This document shows positions 1 to 10,214 of a stretch of DNA of 64,000 bases, piece after piece. Source of the stretch: an uncultured Flavobacterium sp. (lineage in GTDB: Bacteria; Bacteroidota; Bacteroidia; Flavobacteriales; Flavobacteriaceae). Numbering within the stretch: the first letter of the stretch is position 1; every line of letters starts with the position of its first letter. The stretch covers positions 1-64,000 of the forward strand of contig CALJVL010000022.1 in the NCBI GenBank assembly GCA_937773775.1, given 5' to 3'. The position numbers were made by a program, and so were the translations under genes. A model generated the notes under the pieces. The model saw only the letters and a list, made by a program, of their open reading frames with translations. It was not told where the DNA came from and ran no database searches.

Positions 1-795
1 AATGCCTTTTTCCAGCCTAACTTTTGAAAAAATAGGGGTAATAATAACAAAGGAATCAACTTGACAGAAATCGATAATGCTAAAATCACAGCAGCAGTTT
101 TCCATTTGTTTTCGTGCAGCAAATACATGCTCCAAACAAAAAAGAACAGCATCACGCCTTCAAAATGAAGATTTCCGCTAAGTTCAAGAATAACCAATGG
201 ATTCAATAGATAATAAAAAATACGGTATTTTTTCAGCCCTAAATTCTCTAATAATCTGCTTCCAAAATAAAAAGTTCCCAGATCTGCTATGATGGTGATT
301 ACTCGCATTCCTATGACTGCAGCAATTACAGAATTAGTACTAAAAAAGGCAGCAATGGCAAAAAAAAATTGATTGATAGGAGGGTAATTAGAGTAATGAC
401 TCGCACTCAAGCTTCCCATTCCGGTATAAAGTTCACGGGCATTAGCCAAAGAAAAACCGTTTTGAGCCATCAAATCCTTAGGTAAATGCAGATAGGGGTT
501 TATTCCTTCTAATAACAGGCGACCATCCCAAATAAAACGAAAATAGTCTTGAGAAAGATTGGGTAAAGCCACACTAAAAACTAATCGGAATAGTATTGTG
601 GCAGTAATTAGAAAAATAAAGCTATTCTTTTGAAGCTGTATAATTTGAAAAAAACAATACAAATAACAAACTATATGAAATGATGAGCGCTACAAAATCG
701 GTTCGTTCGAGTACATAAGCAATATATCCATATAAACCGAGACTTGCTGCAAGGTAGCTGTATGACTTTAGGTTATTTATAACGGTAGAATTCAT
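1..795 (-). pseudogene. Membrane mannosyltransferase (GT87/DUF2029-like), frameshifted, cut by window edge
   Basis: Translation of the minus strand gives a hydrophobic multi-pass protein starting at the ATG at 795. After about 45 residues the frame breaks at a 7-A run (648-654). It then continues for about 210 residues to the window edge with the motif [19 protein letters not shown], typical of polyprenol-phosphate-dependent mannosyltransferases of the inner membrane. These enzymes move a sugar from a lipid carrier onto an extracytoplasmic acceptor. The start codon overlaps the stop of the upstream GT2 gene by ATGA, so the two were probably translationally coupled. The 3' end lies outside the window. 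The family assignment rests on the [10 protein letters not shown] motif and hydrophobicity; the acceptor is unknown. The single break in a homopolymer could be a sequencing error. Confidence 0.6.
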
Positions 796-2276
796 CGCGG
801 ATCAGTAATGGATTTTATGAAAACAAATCCAAATCCACAGAAAAGCATACTGTGTAAAGCCACTAAGCTGAAGTCATTCAATAAGAAAGCACTGTAGATC
901 CCGAAAGTGAAATAAAGCATCAATGCACCTTCGATAAATACATTCTTAGATATTTTTTTAGAGAGATAATTGTTCTGTTTCCATTTGTCTTTCAGGCCTT
1001 CAATATTCAGTTTTGGAGTCCGTATAAATTCACTTTTTTTACCCCACAAGCCTTCCAGAACGGCGACAGAATTATGGAACGAAAACCCCATAGCAATCGT
1101 ATAGAAAGTGACAAACAAACCTACATATTGAATGAAGTTTTTGCTACCGCCGCCATGTATGCTTTTGTAGGAAACCCAATAACTAATAAAAAAGAGAACG
1201 GAGGTAATGATAAAAAAGATTAGGATGTTAAAAAAGGCTTCAAATTGCACGTATTCATGTCTGATAAAAAGAACTGGAATACTCAAAATCGCCATGGTAA
1301 AAAGTGCCAGGAACATCGAACTGTTCAATAAGTGCAGAATACCGTGGGCTTTGGTTTTGAATCCTAGTAGTATCCGACTGTAGGACTCGAGATGCTATTT
1401 TACTAAAATTTTCAGCACCCCCTTTATTCCAACGGAATTGTTGGGAACGTGCCGCACTGATAACGGCGGGAAGTTCAGCGGGTGTTTCAATATGTTCGAG
1501 GTATTTAAATTGCCATTTTTTTAATTGTGCCCTGTAACTCAAATCTAGATCTTCGGTAAGGGTGTCACTTTCCCAGTTTCCGGCATCGAGAATGCAGGTT
1601 TTTCTCCAAACCCCAGCCGTTCCGTTAAAATTGATGAAATGAGATTTGGAGTTTCGTCCAACTTGCTCCAGTGTAAAATGTGCATCAAGTGCAAAAGCCT
1701 GTATTTTTGTAAGCACGGAATAATTCCTGTTCAAATGCCCCCAACGGGTTTGAACTAGACCAATTTTTGAATCTTTAAAATAAGGGATAGTGCGCCAGTA
1801 GCCAGTTTTTTTGAGGCACAAAATCCGCATCAAAAATCACTATGAATTCCCCTTTTGCAGTAATTAGACCTTCTTTTAAGGCTCCCGCTTTAAAAACCCA
1901 GTCGGTTGCTTCGGGTGATGTGCTTGATGTCCAATCCAGTGTTTGCTAATTTTAAAATTAAACGGGCAGTATCAACAACACTATCGTCAGTGCTATCGTC
2001 TAAAACCTGAATCTCTAATTTTTCTCGTGGGTATTCTAATGCAGCGATGGTGGTCAACAAACGTTCCACTACGTATTTTTCATTAAAAATGGGTAGCTGA
2101 ATTGTTATTGTAGGAAATATGTCCCCGTTAGAAAAGTCAAACTGGGCGGACTGATCTATTTGTTTTTTGTTTTTTAGATAATTGATCAATAAATTAAACT
2201 GCGCCAAACCATATAAAAATATCAACAGGATGGAGACGGCGTATATAAATAAAATGATATAGGAAACTTGTAACAT
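792..2276 (-). pseudogene. Cellulose synthase-like GT2 glycosyltransferase, three frame breaks
   Basis: Three consecutive frames together make one protein of about 490 residues. The N-terminal membrane segment and nucleotide-binding part (QLPIFNEKYVVERLL, then QVLDDSTDDS) lie at 1890-2276. The catalytic core with WESDTLTEDLDLSYRAQ and the QQFRWNKGG motif (QxxRW type) lies at 1255-1833. The C-terminal membrane helices lie at 792-1328. This is the architecture of processive or semi-processive inner-membrane GT2 enzymes. The frame breaks at a 5-A run (1892-1896), near 1805 and near 1350. Restoring one base at the first gives the expected continuation HITRSNRLGFKAGALKEG. The gene starts 4 nt after the restored end of the next GT2 gene and its stop overlaps the mannosyltransferase start, so this is an operon for a membrane glycan or glycolipid. 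Substrate unknown. Confidence 0.75.
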
Positions 2277-2280
2277 ATTT

Positions 2281-2973
2281 TTATTTGAAGGTATATTTAA
2301 AAAATCCAGCCGATTATCTTTATTCCTGCCATTACCGATCCTTTAACCGTTCCAGATACTTTAGATAGCCCGATTCTATTTTTGTAACGTACGGGAATCT
2401 CAACATAGCTCATATTTTGTTTCAAGACTTTTAGCTGCATTTCCACGGTCCAGCCGTATGTTTTGTCCTGCATGTCCAAAGCTAGCAGTTTTTCATATTT
2501 AATTCGCTCGAAAAGGCCCTAAATCAGTGAATTTTGCCTTAAAAAAATAGCCCCATCAAAAAAGTAGCAAGCCGGTTTCCGAAAATTTGTTGTCGTGTCA
2601 TCGAATATTTTTCTCTTAGGGAATCTACTCTTGCCCCAACGACAAAGTCGATATCGTCATTTAGTATTGGAGCAATTATTTTAGTTAATTCCTCTGGGTA
2701 GTCTGAGTAATCACCGTCCAGAAAAACCACTATATCAGGTTTTATTTCTTGGTTAGCAATGTATTCCATTCCTTTTAAGCAGGCATAACCATAGCCTTTT
2801 CTGTTTTCTGAAAGTACTGTTGCGCCAGCAGCTTCTGCAGCTTTTATCGTATTGTCCGTTGACCTGTTGCTGATGACAATTACTTCATGAACTAGTTTTG
2901 GAATTTCAGCAATGACCTTGCCAATAGCTTTTTCTTCGTTATAAGCGGGAATAATTACGTTTATTTTACTCAT
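2281..2973 (-). pseudogene. GT2 glycosyltransferase, dolichyl-phosphate mannose synthase-like, frameshifted
   Basis: The N-terminal half at 2539-2973 starts MSKINVIIPAYNEEKAIG and carries the nucleotide-sugar motif VVFLDGDYSDYPEE (D-x-D type). The C-terminal half (2297-2479) has KTYGWTVEMQLKVLK and VPVRYKNRIGLSKVSGT, standard for DPM1/DolP-mannose synthase-like enzymes that load a sugar onto a polyprenyl phosphate. Such an enzyme would supply the lipid-linked donor for the mannosyltransferase at 1-795. Frame is lost at a 7-A run (2541-2547), again in an AA step near 2508, and an extra base in the 6-A run 2299-2304 removes the last residues; with it corrected the protein ends KYTFK at 2281. 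All three breaks are single-base changes in runs. Start ATG overlaps the stop of the upstream MORN-like gene. Confidence 0.75.
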
Positions 2974-3373
2974 AAGAAGCTTCTGTTATTGTCTTTTTTG
3001 AATTCAGCTGATGAATTCCATTCCTTTATTTTTTTACCCATAACATGTTTTTCGACTCGAATAATTTGACTGTTTCTATAAAACAGGGAAAAACCATTCG
3101 TTTCATCGTTTTCAAACTGAGATTTTTTGTTGACTTCTTCATTAGAATTGTAAAAAACCCCACCAGTTACACTTCTTGTTATTTTTAAAATGACCTTCTT
3201 CTTTTTTATTTCCGTTTTCGAAATAGTAAAACCAGTAATCCACTTTTTTATTTTGGTTTAACCAACCTTCCGATTTTGTTTTTCCATTTTCGTAGTACTC
3301 TTTATAGTAGCTTTTTTGGCGCAGATACTTTTAAAAAAGCTAATAAAATCAAGATGTATATTCCTTTTTTCAC
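2970..3373 (-). pseudogene. MORN-repeat-like (YwqK-type) protein, frameshifted
   Basis: Not visible as one open frame. The minus strand from a GTG at 3373 gives a short hydrophobic leader (KKGIYILILLAFLKV). After a frame change in the A run near 3315 it reads KEYYENGKTKSEGWLNQNKK and YYFENGNKKEEGHFKNNKK, the repeated Y-x-x-G-K-x-x-x-G pattern of MORN-like/YwqK proteins. A second change near 3160 leads to the C-terminus, which ends in a TGA overlapping the start of the next gene. Residues after the second break (NGFSLFYRNSQIIRVEKHVMGKKIKEWN) fit the same pattern. The gene begins 1 nt after the stop of the 4Fe-4S protein, so it belongs to the operon. Function unknown. Confidence 0.55.
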
Positions 3374-3374
3374 T

Positions 3375-4974
3375 CTATTTATTGTTGAGTAGATTCATCA
3401 AATTGACATCATTTCCTAATAGAATTTCATTCGAATTAATCCTTCCTTCTTCGGAACCATTTTCTAATTTCAATACTCCTCTAGGGCATACTGCCGCACA
3501 TATTCCGCAACCTACGCAGGAAGAACGTACGATGTTTTCTCCTTTTTGAGCATAACTTCTTACATCTATTCCCATTTCGCACTGTGTTGTACAATTTCCG
3601 CAAGAGATACATTGCCCACCGTTCGTAGTAATTCTAAATTTAGAAAACAAACGTTGTTGAAGGCCTAAAATGGCGGCCATTGGACATCCAAAACGACACC
3701 AAACACGATTTCCTAACAGAGGGTAAAAGCCTACTCCAATAACACCACTAAATGCAGCGCCAATAGCAAAACCGTACCATTTTTTTAAGGCATAGCTATC
3801 TATAAAAAGAATATTTTGATTGCCAGAAAAGAAATTAATTGCTATTGCAATAATGATTATGGCAACCAATGATAGCATAGTATATTTAGCATCTGCATCT
3901 AAATCTTTACGTTTGAAGTAATATAAAGCCCCAGTAAAAAGGATTAAAAAGCTCACGATCCCGTATATAAATTGGTTTCTCGTTATAAAACTCAACTCAG
4001 GATTATTGGACAAGAAAGTGAAGATTACCGCAATAGTGGTTACAAACGAGAAGACCAAAACTGAATGGATCATCCAACGTTCTATTTTCCAAGATGTTTG
4101 GCTTGAATCTGACAAATGACGAAAAGGATCTCCTGCCGTTTCTGCCAAACCTCCACAGCCACAAACCCAAGAGCAATACCATCTTTTCCCATAGAAATAG
4201 GTCAGGATCGGTGAAATAATAAAATATCATGGCAACACCACAAAAATTAGCATAAATATTCCCAGATTTCCACCTTGGATCATATTTTTCAAATGCCATT
4301 CTTCAAAGAAATAGTAGTTTAAGGGCCACATATTCTTCAAGTCTTTAGCGAAATAAGGTAGGTTAGGATTTAATTTAGATAGAATTTCAGGGATTAGGAA
4401 GGCAAAACCCAATTGGAAAAACATTACAGAAATAGTGCGGACTAATTGGTATTTATTGTTTCTATATTTTTAAAATGAATTTGTAACCCAAAACCTAAAA
4501 TCGCAAGAGTATAAAAGGTTCCATATACAAACCATTGACTAGCTGCATGTCCATTTATAAAATAACTAAAAGGGTCAAAGAAACCGACAATGCCAGAATT
4601 TGCCGTTCCATTTTCCCCCAAAACCTAAATAGCTGGGATACCAATATAGTACGACGTAAAATGAAGTTAGTAAAATACCCAGCATATAAGCAAAAACACC
4701 CCGGTTAGTAAGTGATTTATGGTAGAGTCCGTTATTACTAATCCCTGCGGGTTTAGTCAAATAAGTGTTTCTTGAATAGATTATTACTCCAATTAATATG
4801 GAGGAAATAGACACAGTAAACCAAATTGTTTTATTTGGGAAGTTGATGTTAAATAAGGCCAATGTCATGATGAACAAGTCCAATAAAACCTATTGTTAAT
4901 CCTAGTTTTTGAATGGTGCTTAACTTATTGTCTTGATGGGAAGCGATGGAAATATTTTTTACTGATTTGCTCAT
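3375..4974 (-). pseudogene. 4Fe-4S membrane oxidoreductase (polyferredoxin, NapH/CcoG-like), several frame breaks
   Basis: Fragments in all three minus frames assemble into one protein of about 530 residues. The N-terminus begins MSKSVKNISIASHQDNKLS at 4974. It is followed by several membrane segments (4575-4883, 4227-4424, 4003-4299) and a long C-terminal piece (3375-4148). The C-terminal piece carries a CRFGCPMA cysteine pair and two ferredoxin-type clusters, CISCGNCTTQCEMGID and CVGCGICAAVCPRGVL. Family members pass electrons across or along the inner membrane. The gene starts 1 nt after the stop of the FAD oxidoreductase, which suggests that the flavoprotein feeds or drains electrons from it. 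Breaks are near 4880, 4600, 4440, 4240 and 4130, several within runs. Exact donor and acceptor cannot be told from sequence. Confidence 0.72.
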
Positions 4975-4975
4975 T

Positions 4976-6282
4976 TTATTCTATTTTTAATCCAATGAAT
5001 TCGGTTGTAAACTGCTGTTGTATTTCTTTGTAATAGCTGGTAAAAAATTCAGGATCAAAGTTGGCTTCTACCAAATGATGCATAACATAATCAACTGTTT
5101 TTTCATCTGTAAGCACCTTGTCAAAGAACTCATGACGCAAGCGTATTCCAAAAGTATTGATGCCGAGAAACATGCGACTTTCTTTATGAAAGGAAATTCG
5201 AACTGCTTTTTTACCGTCTTTATGTTCCCAATAAAATTGAGTTTCATGTTCCATTGGCTCTGCAAAAACCCATCCATAGGTTTGGTATTCTATGTCTAAA
5301 AATTTAGCCGAATTGAAATAATGACCTGGATTGTATTGAGTTGGTTTACCTGTCAATGTTTGTGCAAGGGCTTCGCCCATCATTCTTCCTGTATACCAAA
5401 CCGCTTCGATGGGCATGCGATAACCTATGCCTTCGTGCTGTTCTGCGCAATCGCCAATGGCGTAGATATCTTTGACGTTAGTCTCGAAAAAACGATTCAC
5501 CATAACACCGCGCCCCAACTCAATTCCAGAATTTTTCAAAAAACCGATATTTGGAGAAACTCCTGCAGTCAGGCCCACAAGCTCGCATTCTATAGTCTCG
5601 TTTTTATCCGTTACAATGGCTTTTACATGACCATTTTCATCAGAAACAATTTCGTTTAAACTTGTTTCCAAACGTAAATCGATATGGTGCTCCAGAATAT
5701 GACGATTGATCATTCTGGCTTTCACCCAATAAGGTAAAACACCGCTCCAGAAGCTCTCTTCTCTCGAACTAAAAAAGTAACTGGGATATTACGGCGAACT
5801 TAGCATTTCGGCTAACTCGATACCAATTAGACCTCCACCTACAATAACGGCGCGCTTTGTTGTGGGGGCCCATTTTTTCTAATGCTTCCAAATCTTGTTT
5901 GTCGTACAGACCTGTCACTCCATTTAGACCCTGACCGGGCCAACCAAATTTGTTAGGAGTGGAACCCGTAGCTATTACTAATTTATCAAACGGAATGCTT
6001 GAATTATCTGCCAATAATAGAGACTTTTTCTTTCTTCGACACTTCTGTTACCCGCCTTATGCACTAGATTGATGTTGTTCTTTTTCCAAAAATCGTTTTC
6101 ATAAGGTTGCGTATGTTCGAATTTCATATGTCCCATAAAAACGTACATCAAGGCCGTTCGAGAAAAGAAATATTCTGCTTCCGAAGAAATGATCGTGATT
6201 TTTGAATCGGATTGTTTGCGGATGTGTCGTGCGAGCGTCGCTCCCCCGAAATTCCGTTACCAATGATGACAATATGTTCCAT
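4976..6282 (-). pseudogene. NAD(P)/FAD-dependent oxidoreductase (Pyr_redox_2), frameshifted
   Basis: The N-terminus at 6282 reads MEHIVIIGNGISG, a Rossmann FAD-binding motif. It is followed by a frame change in a G/C run near 6240, more changes around 6040 and 5870, and a clean C-terminal frame from 5725 to 4976. The C-terminal frame has the second FAD signature, TNVKDIYAIGDCAE (residues about 95-108 of that fragment). Overall length when joined is about 430 residues, usual for NirB/rubredoxin reductase-like disulfide-independent flavoproteins. The gene lies directly upstream of the polyferredoxin-like gene with a 1-nt gap, so the two probably form a membrane-linked electron transfer pair. 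Middle fragment 5769-6014 gives FDKLVIATGSTPNK, the expected ATG motif of this fold. Confidence 0.75.
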
Positions 6283-6419
6283 AGAAAAAGGCTTTCGTTA
6301 AATAATTATGGCAATTAAGAATGGCTATTCAACTATAAAGGTATTATTTTAGACGTAAGGGGGATAGTTTTTATTTTGTTTTAAAGCTTGAATCCGCTTT
6401 GAAAGTGTCTTCGTTAACG

Positions 6420-7132
6420 CTAAACGAACTTAATGTTGCTAAGTCTTGCGTTTCCAATATTATTCGTAAGTCCTTGACCTTCTTTCCATTCCCAGTAAAT
6501 CCATTTTGTGGCGATAGGAATTCCATCGATATCTTTATATTCTAAATATTGAATAGCATGAGGACTTTTCTCTGCTTCCTCTTTAGTTCCATTTGCAGTA
6601 ACGATATAGGCCGCTTTTTCAATTAAATTAGTTGCTTTGTCAGCGTAGACCACATACCAATCATCTGGAGCGTCACCCGTACCTGATTCAAACGTAAGTT
6701 TTTGGCTAAGGTATTTGTCCTGATTGGCTTCTTTGTTATCGTATGGATTCCATTTTGTTCTCTGGGTCAGTCAATTTATAAGGGAATAAGAAAAAATATT
6801 CCCAAGTAAAAGCATCAAAGCGCACATCCTTTTTCATTTGGGATATTTGGAGAATAGAAAACTTTGTCTTTATCAAAAATAATTTTGGCGCCGTTTTTAT
6901 ACTCAATTACTCCTTGGCTAGAGTTGGTAAGAATAGTAAATTTAGCATCTCATTCTTTCTTGACCCTCCAAACTCCAATTTAAAATCATATTGAATGGCT
7001 TGCTTATTTAAAAACTTTTCTTTTTTGGTGCCCTCTTTCAATTTTTTGTGTAAAGCTTTCGTTTTCTTCATTTGATTTACATCCTGCAAAGACAAGTATG
7101 GAAAACAAGATAGTAGCAAAATTTTTATTCAT
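6420..7132 (-). pseudogene. DUF6503-like lipoprotein, frameshifted
   Basis: The ATG at 7132 starts MNKNFATILFSILVFAGCKS, a lipoprotein signal peptide with lipobox FAGC. The frame changes near 7060, 6940, 6840 and 6760, and the last frame reads GTGDAPDDWYVVYADKAT and ends LSNIKFV. The pieces YDFKLEFGGS, GVIEYKNGAKIIFDKDKVFYSP and VRFDAYTWEYFFLFPYKLTDP match the layout of DUF6503 (often labelled Hsp90-like) lipoproteins of Bacteroidota. Function unknown; likely outer-membrane or periplasmic lipoprotein. Another reading frame continues past the stop at 6420 to 6375, so the true end is uncertain. Confidence 0.55.
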
Positions 7133-7205
7133 TGTCGTATCGTTTTTAATATTTAGTAAATGATTGTTTTTAATTTTTGTAAAATGATTACAAGACTTTA
7201 GCTCG

Positions 7206-7904
7206 CTATTTTATTCTTTTTTTATAGTAATTCAACATGCTTTCTGCTGAATGTCCTAATCTTCGTTTTAAGTGAATAACTGCAAAATGGTATTGCAAAC
7301 GCCAGACACCATTCTTCCCTATATCTTCTTGCCGAAGTAATCAAATCTTCAGGAATCACCACAAACTGTTTTTTATGGTACAATCTGGAAATGATCTCAT
7401 TGTCTTCATAAATGATATAGTCTTCGTTAAAAGCCTTTTATTTCATTAAATAGTGTTTTAGTTATAAATAGAGATTGGTCACCCGCCCCACGGCAGGAAA
7501 TATGATTTATTCTGGTAAACCACTGGGAGAATTTCAAAACAGGATGTGAGTAATCAAATTTCATTCGGAAACAACCCCGCTTTATTCCCTTTTTGCAACT
7601 GATCCATAATGAAACGGTCAAAGTCCTTAGGCGGAAAGCTGTCACAATGTAAAAAATATAGCAGTTCAGCAGTTGCAATTTTGGCGCCTGCATTTAGCTG
7701 CTTGGCCCTTCCTTTTTCAGAGGTAACAAGAGTGACATTTTGGTGTTCTATTACTTTTTTTTTTGAACTGTCAGTACTTCCTCCATCAACGACTATAATT
7801 TCAAACGGTATCGATTTTGTTACATTTTTTTCAATATATAATAAAAGTTGATCAATTGCCTCTTCTTCATTGTATATGGGTATAATGATCGAAATTTTAA
7901 TCAT
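7206..7904 (-). pseudogene. TIGR04283 family arsenosugar-type glycosyltransferase, frameshifted
   Basis: The N-terminal 116 residues (7554-7904) are a GT2 domain: IIIPIYNEEEAIDQLL, then EIIVVDGGSTDSSKK and a TSEKGRAKQLNAGA motif typical of NCBIfam TIGR04283. The frame is lost near 7560. The next frame has CRGAGDQSLFITKTLFNEIKGF and EDNEIISRL, and a second change near 7300 gives the C-terminus GVWRLQYHFAV...MLNYYKKRIK ending at 7206. Restored length is about 230 residues, normal for the family. It overlaps the end of the DUF547 gene by 8 nt and so closes the operon. Family members co-occur with arsenosugar genes and are proposed to attach a sugar. Confidence 0.8.
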
Positions 7905-8655
7905 TCAATGTCCAGTTGTATTCTTTATAACTAATTTTTGCTTTGCTATTTATTTTAATGCTGCTGTACTGGTTCAGAAAGTCAATAACAGTTCCTTTTT
8001 TCTTGAAATCTCCAGAAAACCAATCGAATATCTTTGATATTTCCACTTTATTAGAGGTAATGGTATTTTTGGTTTTGTCATTAATGAAGCTTTTGGCAAC
8101 GGTAGTTAATTGCTTTTCTAAATTGGCTTCAGTATAGGCTTCATTTAATAAGTTTGGACAAGAAAAAGAAGCGCAATTGATAGCAAAATGGATTCTGGGC
8201 TCGTCCATTTTACGGAGAATTTCATGCTCCACTTCTTCAAGACTGTATTTTTTATCTCCTAAAGTGAAAAACTTTTTCCCCCAAGGATCATTGATGTCTT
8301 TTATGCTTTTAACGGGATAATTATCTAATATTAATTTCACGGTATAGGCATTATAAGCATTAATCCAATAGGCCAAAACTGCATTTTTTGACCACGATTT
8401 TGTAGGGACGTTAGCTGCCAAAACATCTAAATACGATTGCAATTGCTTGCTATCTTTTTGAAATCCTTTATAATCTACAATCCCATTTTTTGAGACGTTT
8501 TTCTGTAGCAAGATATTCCACTTAGCATGATCTGCACTTTGTATCGTTTCGGAGCTAGTTATTGGATAAGCTAAATCAGGAATTTTGGTGTTCTGTCCAC
8601 TCTTTCCACAAGAAAGAAACGGCAAAAGTAGCAGGCTTATAAAAAACATTTTCAT
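7897..8655 (-). CDS. DUF547 domain-containing lipoprotein
   Basis: Intact 252-residue protein. The N-terminus MKMFFISLLLLPFLSCGKSG is a lipoprotein signal with lipobox LLSC-G. The DUF547 core follows, with VLAYWINAYNAYTVKLILDNYP, the SIKDINDPWGKKFF block and IHFAINCASFSCPNL, all conserved features of the family. DUF547 proteins resemble papain-like folds, but no activity can be asserted here. The gene sits between a sterol-desaturase-family gene (16 nt upstream) and the TIGR04283 glycosyltransferase (8-nt overlap). The same three families often travel together in arsenosugar loci of marine and freshwater bacteria, which is the best hint to its role. Confidence 0.88.
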   Translation of the reverse strand: MKMFFISLLLLPFLSCGKSGQNTKIPDLAYPITSSETIQSADHAKWNILLQKNVSKNGIVDYKGFQKDSKQLQSYLDVLAANVPTKSWSKNAVLAYWINAYNAYTVKLILDNYPVKSIKDINDPWGKKFFTLGDKKYSLEEVEHEILRKMDEPRIHFAINCASFSCPNLLNEAYTEANLEKQLTTVAKSFINDKTKNTITSNKVEISKIFDWFSGDFKKKGTVIDFLNQYSSIKINSKAKISYKEYNWTLND

Positions 8656-8671
8656 TAGTAGTATTATTTAG

Positions 8672-9601
8672 TTATTTAAAAAATAGACAGTAATAAGGTT
8701 CATTCCTGACAAACAACAGGAATGTTATTTTTTTTAAAGGATAGAGTTCTTGTGTTATAAATTTTTTCGGGAACTTATTTTCGCCCCTCAACACCCAATT
8801 TCGACATCCCCTTCCGTCACTTGGTACATAATTGGTTTTAAATAAATAGTCCCATATACTTAACGAAATTCCAAAATTAACTCCATACTTATTGGGTAAC
8901 TTTTTACTGTGATGCCAAATATGCATTTTAGGATTGTTGAAAATATATTTAAAGAAACCATAGTCCCAACCTAAATTTGCGTGGTTCAGATGACCAATGG
9001 CAATAGTTATAAAGTGAACAATAAAAACATCTTGTAAGTTTACACCACCTATCAAAATTATAGGTACATAAAGTATCGATTTGTATACTATAGGTTCCAT
9101 CCAGTTGTATCTAAAATGTGCTGCAAACCCCATTTCTTTTACGCTGTGGTGTGTTTTATGAATATTCCATAAAAAGGGAACCATATGTAACGATCGATGA
9201 ACGTTCCACTGAATAAAATCACTTATCAGAAAAAATAACAATAAAGCGATGGGTTTTGGCAATTCTGATATGGAGAAAAGCTGAATCGAGATTAATTGGA
9301 CTCCGAAAAACGACAGAAAATCGTTGATCAGCTGTTCCGATATATTTGATAACGCGATGACAAGGATGAGATTCAATAAGAAAAAATTAAAAAACATATA
9401 AAATAAATCAAGCCAAAAGTCTTTACGAAATACGGCTTGGTTTTTTCTCCAAGGAAAAGCAATTTCTAGTGTCCAAATGACAAGAGATATGGCTACTAAG
9501 CCATAAAAGTAATTATCCCAGTTCCAATATAAAATTTCATTAATTAGATAATTGAAATAACCGCTATATGAATTGATAAAGATGTCGATGTATTTTTCCA
9601 T
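8672..9601 (-). CDS. Sterol desaturase / fatty acid hydroxylase family membrane protein
   Basis: 309 residues with about five membrane segments and the histidine clusters of the di-iron fatty acid hydroxylase superfamily: WNVHRSLHMVPFLWNIHKTHHS (HxxxH and HxxHH) around residue 135-155, HFITIAIGHLNHAN, and MHIWHHSKK near residue 230. These histidines bind two irons that activate oxygen for hydroxylation or desaturation of a lipid. It starts 3 nt after the restored stop of the TIGR04282 gene, so translation is probably coupled. In this context the substrate could be an arsenolipid or a hopanoid-like lipid, but this is inference. No damage seen. Confidence 0.85.
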   Translation of the reverse strand: MEKYIDIFINSYSGYFNYLINEILYWNWDNYFYGLVAISLVIWTLEIAFPWRKNQAVFRKDFWLDLFYMFFNFFLLNLILVIALSNISEQLINDFLSFFGVQLISIQLFSISELPKPIALLLFFLISDFIQWNVHRSLHMVPFLWNIHKTHHSVKEMGFAAHFRYNWMEPIVYKSILYVPIILIGGVNLQDVFIVHFITIAIGHLNHANLGWDYGFFKYIFNNPKMHIWHHSKKLPNKYGVNFGISLSIWDYLFKTNYVPSDGRGCRNWVLRGENKFPKKFITQELYPLKKITFLLFVRNEPYYCLFFK

Positions 9602-9604
9602 TTC

Positions 9605-10214
9605 TTATTTTAAGTTATTTTGAAGATAGTTATAAGTACTATTCATTAAATCTTCAAAAGTGTCAATGTCATTTAAGGTCGGCATTAAATGTATTTTATG
9701 ATTTTCTAAATCTTTTATCGTAGCTATAAAAACGGATGAAGTACCCCCAATCCTTATTTTTAAATAATTTGCCGTTCATTTCTTTTAGACCTAACAAATA
9801 ATAACCGCCATCTTCTGCGGGCCCCAATACCACGTTGTTTTTTTGTAATTCCGTAAAAGCAGTTTCAATTAATTCCGATTTTAAATCGAATAAATCACTG
9901 CCAATAATAATACAGTTTGTATATCCCATCTCGAAAAGCAGTTCGAATGCAGTTTGCATCTTGTGACCTAGGTCGCCTTTGGACTGGATTCTTTTTTGAT
10001 ACACTTCATCTGTCCAAATATCTCCTTCAACAATTTCACTGTCATAAAAAACAAATTTATCACAGCCTATATTTTTGGTTTGTTCCATGGTATGATGAAG
10101 CAAGTCTTTGTATACCCTTAATGCATCAGCATCACCAATGGTTTTTGCCAAACGTGTTTTGACTTTCCCTAATTCGGGATTTCGGATAAAAACGAGTAAG
10201 GCATCAGTTTTCAT
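9605..10214 (-). pseudogene. TIGR04282 family (DUF2064) arsenosugar-type glycosyltransferase, one frameshift
   Basis: The start at 10214 reads MKTDALLVFIRNPELGKVKTRLAKTIG, the nucleotidyltransferase-like N-terminus of TIGR04282/DUF2064. It continues with IIIGSDLFDLKSELI and VVLGPAEDGGYYLLGLK, the D-x-D and GP-A-x-DGGYYLLG motifs. The frame breaks at the 5-C run 9744-9748; removing one base gives WGTSSVFIATIKDLE and a natural C-terminus ending at 9605. So one homopolymer indel alone separates this from an intact 203-residue enzyme. Its start overlaps the rhodanese gene by 11 nt. Its partner TIGR04283 glycosyltransferase lies three genes downstream. Possibly intact in the organism. Confidence 0.82.
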
